Source: Actinomycetota bacterium
Lineage (GTDB): Bacteria > Actinomycetota > Acidimicrobiia > Acidimicrobiales > Acidimicrobiaceae
DNA length: 13,103 nucleotides
NCBI GenBank assembly: GCA_027318945.1
Contig: DAHVOF010000150.1
Location: forward strand, 1 to 13,103
Reading direction: 5' to 3'
Below the pieces are notes generated by a model. That model did not search any database, had not been told where the DNA came from, and saw only the letters and a list, made by a program, of their open reading frames with translations. This document shows, in pieces, positions 7,988 through 13,103 of this stretch. The translations under genes and the position numbers were made by a program. Within the stretch, counting starts at the first letter, position 1; each line of letters begins with the position of its first letter.

Positions 7988-7997
7988 GTTGCCTCCC
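7985..7997 (-). promoter_or_regulatory. guaB3 ribosome binding site and GTG start
   Basis: GGGAGG (7992-7997 on the minus strand) stands four bases before GTG (7985-7987). This fixes the guaB3 start at 7987 rather than the upstream in-frame codon at 8038, which would add 17 hydrophobic residues not seen in the family. Confidence 0.75.
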
Positions 7998-8118
7998 AAT
8001 TGCAGAATAAACCAATCGATCCATATACGTGCAAACACATAATCGCGGTGCCTGCCAACACCAGCCCCAACAACTGCAGGCGCAAGAAGAACTCACTCAA
8101 CTCGCTAAAAACCTGCTA

Positions 8119-8841
8119 TTACCGCCGCTCCATCGCAGCTTCAGCCATTGTTCGCATAAACTCGTAGATGATCCTTCCCGTAGCGCCCCATACAAGATCA
8201 TCTCCAAAATCGAAAAAATGCATCTCAAAATAGCCTCCGCTGGAGATAGGCCATCTCTCGACGCTAAACACGCCCTCTTGGAACAAATACGAAATGGGAA
8301 AGGAGAAAACTTCTTCCACCTCGCTTGAATTGATTCTATAAGATCGAGGTTCTGGAAGAGTCGCCACTACAGCCACTAGGGATACGAATGAGGACATGGT
8401 TGCGGAAGAGACGAGGCGGCCTTCTATCTCTATCGACTTTGGATCAAGACCTATCTCCTCGTAGGCCTCCCTTACCGCCGCCTCCTCGGCTGTCTCGCCC
8501 TCTTCGATCTTGCCTCCTGGAAATGCGACCTCGCCAGCGTGCGTTCTCAATGAGGAGGCACGGCGAGTAAGTATCATGTTTGCCATCCCGTCGCCGTCAT
8601 AGATTGGTACCAATATCCCGGCTTTTGGACGTTTTTCAGAACCATTCTTCAAGTTGGGTGTATTTCTTCCCGGCGGTAAGACTATTGGAACATGCGACGA
8701 CATGACATCTTTGATTAGCGAAATCGGAACGCCGCCGCTCAGTCGGGATCCCGAAACCCATTCCTGCACCTCGGCCGACTCCACTCCGTCCGGCCTGTTT
8801 ACTCTCTGCCTGTAGGCTCCGTTTCCTCGCCGGTCAAACAA
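8119..8841 (-). CDS. Nudix hydrolase, CoA pyrophosphatase type (NudL-like)
   Basis: Predicted to hydrolyse coenzyme A or its derivatives to phosphopantetheine compounds and 3',5'-ADP, using Mg2+ or Mn2+. The Nudix box fits its consensus completely from Gly110 to Leu132 (GGKIEEGE, then REAYEEIGL). Directly before it is the CoA-specific signature, LTRRASSLRTHAGEVAFPGG (91-110), which separates this subfamily from MutT-like enzymes. The start is uncertain. An in-frame stop lies two codons before the TTG at 8841, where GGAG touches the start codon with no spacing. GTG at 8769 has GGAG nine bases upstream and gives a 216-residue protein nearer the family norm. Weakly conserved residues 1-50 do not decide it. 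The gene lies between the groEL terminator hairpin and guaB3 (131 bp further on) and is probably transcribed on its own or with guaB3. Its physiological link to the neighbours is unclear. Confidence 0.85.
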   Translation of the reverse strand: MFDRRGNGAYRQRVNRPDGVESAEVQEWVSGSRLSGGVPISLIKDVMSSHVPIVLPPGRNTPNLKNGSEKRPKAGILVPIYDGDGMANMILTRRASSLRTHAGEVAFPGGKIEEGETAEEAAVREAYEEIGLDPKSIEIEGRLVSSATMSSFVSLVAVVATLPEPRSYRINSSEVEEVFSFPISYLFQEGVFSVERWPISSGGYFEMHFFDFGDDLVWGATGRIIYEFMRTMAEAAMERR

Positions 8842-8946
8842 CTCCTACACTCCGTCTGGGATAAGAACGCTAAAACTCGAAATTCAAGGTGCCTTCAGTC
8901 TACCAACCGCGTACGCATAACGACCTGTAGTCGCCTCAGCAACAGC

Positions 8947-8978
8947 AAAGGGGGCCGGACCTGCGTCCGACCCCCTTT
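8947..8978 (-). terminator. Hairpin downstream of groEL, likely transcription terminator
   Basis: An inverted repeat begins 48 bp after the groEL stop. The arms pair AAAGGGGG with CCCCCTTT and an inner five-base CGGAC/GTCCG stem around a four-base loop. Between the two stems the opposing bases are C and A on the plus strand but U and G on the minus strand. Minus-strand RNA therefore forms an uninterrupted 14-pair stem while plus-strand RNA has a mismatch, which fits a groEL terminator. Only three U follow within the stem and there is no long U tract, so this is not a textbook intrinsic terminator. Confidence 0.75.
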
Positions 8979-9026
8979 ATTTGACCATTGCGGCACTTGG
9001 ATGGCACGCTGGATCGCGAAAACCAG

Positions 9027-10676
9027 CTACATCATGCCGCCCATGCCGCCCATGCCTCCCATGCCTCCCATGGCAGCCGCGGCTGCCGCGGCGTCAACGG
9101 GCTCCGGCTTGTCGGCAATGAGAGCTTCTGTTGTCAGCAAAAGCGCCGCTATAGAGGCTGCGTTTTGAAGCGCCGAGCGCGTAACCTTTGCGGGATCTAT
9201 CACACCAGCTTTCACCAGGTCCTCGAACTCGCCGGTTCTAGCATTTAGCCCTGTGTTACCCTTCGCCTTAGAGACGGCGTCCACAATGACTGCTCCCTCG
9301 AGTCCGGCGTTATTGGCAATCCAGCGAAGCGGCTCTGCCAGGGACTTGGCTACAATCGAAGCGCCTGTTGCCTCATCTCCCTCGAGCTTCGCTATCAGAG
9401 CATCGACATCAGCTCGCGAGCGAACAAGCGCAGTACCGCCACCCGCAACGATGCCTTCCTCGATAGCGGCACGCGTTGCTGAAAGGGCATCTTCGATACG
9501 ATGCTTCTTTTCTTTCAGCTCCACCTCCGTGGCGGCGCCGACCTTGACCACTGCAACTCCACCTGAAAGCTTTGCCAAGCGCTCCTGAAGCTTCTCACGA
9601 TCCCAGTCGGAATCAGTCTCGTCAATCTCACGCCTGATCTGAGCGATCCTCGCGTCGACATCAGCCTTCGTGCCGTGACCTCCGATGATCTTCGTGTCAT
9701 CTTTATTTACTTCGATACGCCGCGCAGATCCCAGCAGATCAAGCGTGGCACTCTCTAGCTTCAGGCCAACTTCTTCCGAAATTACCTGCCCGCCGGTGAG
9801 AACTGCCATATCCTGCAGCATGGCCTTCCTACGGTCACCGAATCCGGGGGCCTTGACCGCAACCGAGCTGAATGTGCCGCGTATCCTGTTGACAACTAAG
9901 GTGGCGAGCGCCTCTCCCTCAATGTCCTCGGCAACTATCACTAGCGGCTTGCCCGCCTGCATTACCTTCTCGAGAAGAGGAAGCAGCTCGTGCACCGTCG
10001 AAATCTTGCTGGCGTAGAACAGGATAAGAGGATCCTCAAGTACTGCTTCTTGACGATCCTGATTGGTTACGAAATATGGGGATAAGAAGCCCTTGTCAAA
10101 CTGCATTCCCTCTGTGAACTCAAGCTCAAGTCCGAAGGTATTCGATTCCTCAACCGTCACAGTCCCATCTTTGCCCACCTTGTCGATGGCGTCTGCCAGA
10201 ATCTCACCGATGCTGGCATCCGCTGCCGAAATCGAAGCAACCTGGGCAAAGTCGGACTTGGCCTCGATAGGCTTGGCTTGCTTCTGGATAGAGTCGACAA
10301 CTGCCGCAACAGCCTTTTCAATACCGCGCTTTAGCACGAGAGGGCTAGCTCCCGCCGCGACATTGCGCAATCCTTCCCGAATCAGGGCTTGCGCAAGCAC
10401 GGTGGCCGTTGTGGTGCCGTCACCCGCAACGTCGTTGGTCTTGGTAGCCACCTCTTTGACTAGCTGAGCACCCATGTTTTCGAACGGATCTTCGAGCTCG
10501 ATCTCCCTTGCGATGGATACGCCGTCGTTGGTGATGGTGGGAGCCCCGAACTTCTTTTCGAGAACTACGTTTCTTCCCTTGGGGCCAAGCGTCACTTTCA
10601 CGGTATCCGCAAGTTTGTTGACACCCTCTTCCAGCGATCGACGTGCAGTTTCGTCAAACTTTAAAGTCTTGGCCAT
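9027..10676 (-). CDS. groEL: Chaperonin GroEL (Hsp60)
   Basis: ATP-driven 60 kDa chaperonin that folds proteins inside a double-ring cage closed by GroES. The 549 residues match the family length. The start MAKTLKFDETARRSLEEG is canonical. ATP-binding motifs are intact: LGPKGRNVVLEK and TNDGV near residues 31-53, GDGTTTATVLAQAL near 86-99, and EEGIVAGGGTAL in the second equatorial segment. The C-terminus carries the flexible Gly-Gly-Met repeat tail found in housekeeping GroEL proteins, unlike the His-rich tail of the actinobacterial GroEL1 paralogue that commonly sits beside groES. Its ATG shares one base with the groES stop (TAATG), so it is translationally coupled, with a weak AAGGTGG upstream. 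Expression should follow the groES promoter and its CIRCE operator. The strong hairpin at 8947-8978 ends the unit. Confidence 0.98.
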   Translation of the reverse strand: MAKTLKFDETARRSLEEGVNKLADTVKVTLGPKGRNVVLEKKFGAPTITNDGVSIAREIELEDPFENMGAQLVKEVATKTNDVAGDGTTTATVLAQALIREGLRNVAAGASPLVLKRGIEKAVAAVVDSIQKQAKPIEAKSDFAQVASISAADASIGEILADAIDKVGKDGTVTVEESNTFGLELEFTEGMQFDKGFLSPYFVTNQDRQEAVLEDPLILFYASKISTVHELLPLLEKVMQAGKPLVIVAEDIEGEALATLVVNRIRGTFSSVAVKAPGFGDRRKAMLQDMAVLTGGQVISEEVGLKLESATLDLLGSARRIEVNKDDTKIIGGHGTKADVDARIAQIRREIDETDSDWDREKLQERLAKLSGGVAVVKVGAATEVELKEKKHRIEDALSATRAAIEEGIVAGGGTALVRSRADVDALIAKLEGDEATGASIVAKSLAEPLRWIANNAGLEGAVIVDAVSKAKGNTGLNARTGEFEDLVKAGVIDPAKVTRSALQNAASIAALLLTTEALIADKPEPVDAAAAAAAMGGMGGMGGMGGMM

Positions 10677-10969
10677 TACTTGGCCACCTTCGCAAGAATG
10701 TCTCGACTTGAAAGGATCAGGAGCTCATCGCCATCAACAGTTATCTCCGTTCCCCCATATTTGGAGTAGACGACGACATCCCCTACAGAGATTCCCAGAG
10801 GGATGATCTCACCACTTGACTCTGCCCGGCGGCCTGGCCCCACTGCAAGGACATCACCCTGTTGCGGCTTTTCTTTTGCCGATTCCGGAAGCACCAATCC
10901 GGAAGCCGTGCGCTCCTCTGACTCGTGCGGCTTTACGACGATACGGTCGTCCAATGGTTGAAGCTTCAT
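10676..10969 (-). CDS. groES: Co-chaperonin GroES (Hsp10)
   Basis: Heptameric lid of the GroEL folding chamber. The chosen ATG at 10969 gives 97 residues, MKLQPLDDRIVVK onward, the normal GroES N-terminus and length. The mobile loop that docks on GroEL is ERTASGLVLPESAKEKPQQG, and the roof and core contain the conserved VGDVVVYSKYGGTEI. The frame stays open upstream to 11026, but that codon lies inside the CIRCE operator and about at the transcription start, so the longer form is rejected. AGGAGG at 10981-10986 is 11 bases before the ATG, a rather long spacing with no closer alternative start. It is first gene of the groES-groEL operon and overlaps groEL by one base. Confidence 0.97.
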   Translation of the reverse strand: MKLQPLDDRIVVKPHESEERTASGLVLPESAKEKPQQGDVLAVGPGRRAESSGEIIPLGISVGDVVVYSKYGGTEITVDGDELLILSSRDILAKVAK

Positions 10970-10980
10970 AGTACTGCGAG

Positions 10981-10986
10981 CCTCCT
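10981..10986 (-). promoter_or_regulatory. groES Shine-Dalgarno
   Basis: A perfect AGGAGG on the minus strand lies 11 bases upstream of the groES ATG at 10969. No ATG, GTG or TTG occurs between them, so this supports the short GroES start. Confidence 0.7.
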
Positions 10987-11019
10987 TTTCAATTTTCATT
11001 ATGAGAGTGTAGTTGGCAG

Positions 11020-11046
11020 TTAGCACTCTCGGCTAGTGAGTGCTAA
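11020..11046 (-). promoter_or_regulatory. CIRCE operator (HrcA binding site) of groESL
   Basis: A perfect inverted repeat of the CIRCE type: TTAGCACTC (11020-11028), a nine-base spacer, then GAGTGCTAA (11038-11046). Arms and spacer match the known consensus exactly. CIRCE is the operator of the heat-shock repressor HrcA, which needs GroEL for activity, so groESL is predicted to be feedback-controlled. The element lies 51 bp upstream of the groES ATG and its promoter-proximal end touches the predicted -10 box, so bound HrcA would block initiation. hrcA itself is not in the window. Confidence 0.95.
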
Positions 11047-11074
11047 ATGTAGCGGAAAAAATTTAAGTTTTCAA
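11046..11074 (-). promoter_or_regulatory. Predicted vegetative promoter of groESL
   Basis: On the minus strand TTGAAA (11069-11074) and TACATT (11046-11051) stand 17 bases apart, matching five and four of six bases of the main sigma factor -35 and -10 consensus. The last base of the -10 is the first base of CIRCE, and initiation would fall inside the operator. The promoter lies in the 41 bp between the tsaD stop and CIRCE, so groESL can be transcribed apart from the tsaD operon. Confidence 0.8.
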
Positions 11075-11087
11075 GCCCTTCTAGGGA

Positions 11088-12119
11088 CTAAATGCTCTCC
11101 TCCAGCCGCAGCGAAGGCATTGCGGCGATTGAGCGATCGCTCGGACCAAAATTTTCGAGCCTCCAAGCGCCGGCGGCGGCTATCATCGCACCATTGTCGG
11201 TGCAATTCAATCTCGAAGGTATACACGCTGCGATATCCAGATCGTTCGCTTTCTTCGTCAGAACTGCTCTAAGTCTGGTGTTCGCCCCCACACCACCTGC
11301 AAGAGCGATGCATTTAACGCCGAAGTCTTTGGCCGCATTTAGCGTCTTCTCGGTCAACACGTCAACCACCGCCTCTTGGAAGCTGGCTGCTAAGTCAGCT
11401 ACCTCAGCCTCTGGATGCCTTTTGGCATAAGTGACCACCGCGGTCTTGAGGCCTGAAAAGGAAAAGTCCAACGAACCGTCTCGTAGGGGACGTGGGAACC
11501 GCACCGACGCTGGGTCTCCAAACTCCGCCTCACGCTCGATCTCAGGCCCGCCGGGGTAACTGAGACCAAGAAAACGTGCAACTTTGTCAAATGCTTCACC
11601 TGCCGCATCGTCGAGACTCTGCCCCACGACCCTGTAGCGACCAGGCTTTTGAACAAGCACGAGCATCGTGTGGCCGCCAGACACGAGCAGCATTACAGCT
11701 GGATAACTGATAGGGTCCTGTTCAAGCCGTACGGCAAATAGATGGCCTTCGAGATGGTTCACTCCGACTAGTGGCACACCCCATGCCAGAGAAAGCCCCT
11801 TGGCGGCGGCCACCCCGACCATCAATGCGCCGGCAAGACCTGGACCAATCGTGACGGCGATAGCCTCGATATTCGGCCTGTGCATATCGAGGCCGGCCTT
11901 CGAAATCGCCTGCTTGACCACGTGCAGGATCCGTCGTTCATGTTCCCGACCCGCAAGCTCCGGCACCACCCCACCGAATTCTGCGTGCACTTGCTGAGAT
12001 CGAATTATCGAGGACAAGGCGATAGCTCCATCTTTCACAACAGCCACCGCCGTCTCGTCGCATGACGTCTCGATCCCAAGTATCAACCCTCTGGCAACCG
12101 GGTACGAACTCATCGCCAT
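11088..12119 (-). CDS. tsaD: tRNA N6-adenosine threonylcarbamoyltransferase TsaD (Kae1/Gcp)
   Basis: Transfers the threonylcarbamoyl group from threonylcarbamoyl-AMP to A37 of ANN-decoding tRNAs, making t6A, together with TsaB and TsaE. The 343 residues are full length. The N-terminal ASKHA fold starts with ILGIETSCDET; the family signature FGGVVPELAGREH follows at 48-60. The metal-binding His pair is His122 and His126 (NHLEGH) and the third ligand is Asp308 (CTDNGAM). The nucleotide-binding loops VSGGHTML (146-153) and AGGVGANTRLR are intact. The start is ATG at 12119, overlapping rimI by 10 bp; a second ATG at 12113 would give a four-base ATGA overlap with the rimI stop and is equally possible. 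Coupled translation with rimI is likely either way. The partner tsaB is two genes upstream. Confidence 0.96.
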   Translation of the reverse strand: MAMSSYPVARGLILGIETSCDETAVAVVKDGAIALSSIIRSQQVHAEFGGVVPELAGREHERRILHVVKQAISKAGLDMHRPNIEAIAVTIGPGLAGALMVGVAAAKGLSLAWGVPLVGVNHLEGHLFAVRLEQDPISYPAVMLLVSGGHTMLVLVQKPGRYRVVGQSLDDAAGEAFDKVARFLGLSYPGGPEIEREAEFGDPASVRFPRPLRDGSLDFSFSGLKTAVVTYAKRHPEAEVADLAASFQEAVVDVLTEKTLNAAKDFGVKCIALAGGVGANTRLRAVLTKKANDLDIAACIPSRLNCTDNGAMIAAAGAWRLENFGPSDRSIAAMPSLRLEESI

Positions 12120-12688
12120 TGGATTCTCAAACGCCTTCCCGTTCCACCGGAGATCCCTGCCTGGGCCTCGATGTTCAAAATCCGTTCGTGGTACTCGGGG
12201 CTGTCAATATCATACGCCCACATGATAAGAGCATCCTCATTGTTCTCCTGGTAGTAGCCCTTTCTCACACCGACCGGCTGAAATCCGAACTTCCCGTAAA
12301 GCCTTTGAGCCGTAAGATTAGACACTCTGACCTCGAGCGTAATCGCCCTGATGTCCCTTTTCCAGGCTCGCCACACCACCTCGCACAACAGCCTCGTTCC
12401 GATGCCCATGTTTTGCCACTCGGGATGCACGGCAATGTTCGTCACGTGAGCTTCATCTAAAACATACAGAGTGCCGCAGTAACCAACCATTTCGCGACCC
12501 TTCGAGGCGATGAAGTACATCCTCGTTGGTCCTTGAGAAAGCTCACTTTCGAAGACCCCACGTGACCAGGGATTCTGGTAAACCTGTCTCTCTATTTCCA
12601 TAACCCTTGCCAGATGCCTTCTGCGCATGGGAACCACGACGATCGATCGCGCGAAACTATTGGCGTCTGACTCTTTGAGCGCGCTCAT
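12110..12688 (-). CDS. rimI: GNAT-family N-acetyltransferase, RimI-like
   Basis: Predicted to acetylate the N-terminal residue of ribosomal protein bS18 or other proteins, using acetyl-CoA. The GNAT fold is clear: strand IVVVPMRRRHLARVMEIE, substrate segment NPWSRGVFESEL typical of RimI, acetyl-CoA loop VHPEWQNMGIGTRLL, and the final YGKFGFQPVGVRKGYY with its catalytic-type Tyr. I chose ATG at 12688, four bases after the tsaB stop, giving 192 residues. The frame is open to an ATG at 12748, which would overlap tsaB by 56 bp and add a low-complexity leader. After the core (ALIMW) about 35 residues extend beyond usual RimI proteins, ending in a basic GRRLRIQWR. The position between tsaB and tsaD is the common bacterial arrangement and supports the RimI call, but the in vivo target is not proven by sequence. 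Confidence 0.88.
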   Translation of the reverse strand: MSALKESDANSFARSIVVVPMRRRHLARVMEIERQVYQNPWSRGVFESELSQGPTRMYFIASKGREMVGYCGTLYVLDEAHVTNIAVHPEWQNMGIGTRLLCEVVWRAWKRDIRAITLEVRVSNLTAQRLYGKFGFQPVGVRKGYYQENNEDALIMWAYDIDSPEYHERILNIEAQAGISGGTGRRLRIQWR

Positions 12689-12692
12689 CGTA

Positions 12693-13103
12693 CTACTTGC
12701 TTTCGCCGAGAGCGTGCCTGACGTCAAAGTTCCTTCGAGCGTCTGCATCTCTCACGTAAATCACATCCACATTTTCCGCGAGAACAAACTCCTCCGAAAA
12801 AGCCATAGGAAACGCAATCTCAAAAAGCATCGGCAAAAGAGGGTACGCCACCGCGCTCCCAGCGAAATAAACCTGGGATCGACCTGACAAGATCTCTTTG
12901 TACCGCAAGGAGCCCTCCCCAACCATGAGCACCGGCTCGCTCATAGTGTCCAACTCTAACGCCAATGCCTCGGGGGAACCCACTGAGTACTCCGAAAGCC
13001 TCGCTACGCCCCCTCCGGGCACCTTGCGATATGTAGCGTAAAATACCTCACCACGACGGGCATCGACTGTACTCACGATCGTCTTTGCACAGCTGCGCTG
13101 GCT
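12693..13103 (-). CDS. tsaB: tRNA threonylcarbamoyladenosine biosynthesis protein TsaB, 5' partial
   Basis: The C-terminal part of TsaB, the TsaD paralogue that acts as its dimer partner in t6A synthesis. The frame is open to the right edge of the window, so the start and the N-terminal ASKHA half (with the usual GPGSFTGLR motif) are outside; 136 residues are visible. The family mark is VDARRGEVFYATY, matching the TsaB hallmark VDARRGEVY. The GTG at 13076 is not the start, because the codons before it are open and the homologous strand continues upstream. The rest of the C-terminal half is weakly conserved, as is usual for TsaB. Gene order with rimI and tsaD makes the call secure. The stop (12693-12695) is four bases before the rimI ATG. 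Confidence 0.9.
   Translation of the reverse strand, partial: SQRSCAKTIVSTVDARRGEVFYATYRKVPGGGVARLSEYSVGSPEALALELDTMSEPVLMVGEGSLRYKEILSGRSQVYFAGSAVAYPLLPMLFEIAFPMAFSEEFVLAENVDVIYVRDADARRNFDVRHALGESK

Noticed and set aside
7988..8118. Possible promoter upstream of guaB3: TTGCAC and TTTATT 17 bp apart on the minus strand
   Set aside because: The boxes match only three and four of six consensus positions; too weak to annotate, though some promoter here is plausible.
8842..8946. Possible promoter for the Nudix gene: TTGAAT with a downstream AT-rich hexamer on the minus strand
   Set aside because: The spacing is 15 bp for the only acceptable -10 candidate and the match is poor.
10063..10467. Open frame on the plus strand opposite groEL (and similar ones at 9253-9588 and 9685-10017)
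   Set aside because: Low-complexity Ser/Thr/Ala translation in the antisense of a highly conserved gene; expected from codon bias.
10970..11026. Longer groES reading frame starting within CIRCE
   Set aside because: The start codon would lie in the operator near the transcription start, and the extra 19 residues do not occur in GroES. The start at 10969 has AGGAGG upstream.
1..13103. Insertion sequences, CRISPR arrays, tRNA or rRNA genes, long direct repeats
   Set aside because: None were recognised on either strand; nearly all bases are covered by housekeeping or hydrogenase-like genes.

Overview
The window looks like chromosomal DNA of an actinobacterium, probably a deep-branching one of moderate GC (low-to-mid 50s % by eye, and uneven). 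Three things point there. The minus strand carries the block tsaB-rimI-tsaD-groES-groEL, followed by guaB3, guaA and pcrA, an order familiar from actinobacterial chromosomes. GuaB3-type IMP dehydrogenases are known mainly from Actinobacteria and cyanobacteria. A perfect CIRCE element also sits in front of groES. The species cannot be named from the sequence.

Left edge (1-1847, plus strand): the end of an operon for a membrane-bound, complex I-like [NiFe]-hydrogenase-family enzyme. It consists of the 3' part of a fused NuoC/NuoD-type large subunit and a complete NuoB-type small subunit. The large subunit is unusual. One of the four Ni-ligand cysteines is replaced by Asp, the neighbouring conserved His is Asn, and the chain stops exactly where related hydrogenases are cut during maturation. 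The small subunit keeps its cluster cysteines. I read this as a redox complex related to group 4 hydrogenases whose hydrogen chemistry is doubtful.

Middle (1808-8841, minus strand): a two-transmembrane K+ channel with a cytoplasmic RCK/TrkA gating module, overlapping the hydrogenase-like operon tail to tail by 40 bp. Reading upstream along the minus strand come PcrA/UvrD helicase, GMP synthase GuaA, GuaB3 (IMP dehydrogenase family, no CBS domains, catalytic Cys present) and a Nudix hydrolase of the CoA pyrophosphatase type. GuaB3 and GuaA would carry out successive steps from IMP to GMP, and guaB3-guaA-pcrA are spaced 20-30 bp apart like an operon.

Right part (8947-13103, minus strand): the groES-groEL operon with its own promoter, overlapping CIRCE operator and a strong hairpin after groEL. 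Upstream lie tsaD, rimI and the truncated tsaB, which are packed with 4-10 bp overlaps or gaps. TsaB and TsaD make t6A on tRNA and RimI is a protein N-acetyltransferase. I see no mobile elements, CRISPR arrays, tRNA or rRNA genes. The parts most worth a second look are the degenerate hydrogenase site and a probable internal start in the K+ channel gene that would make free RCK subunits.
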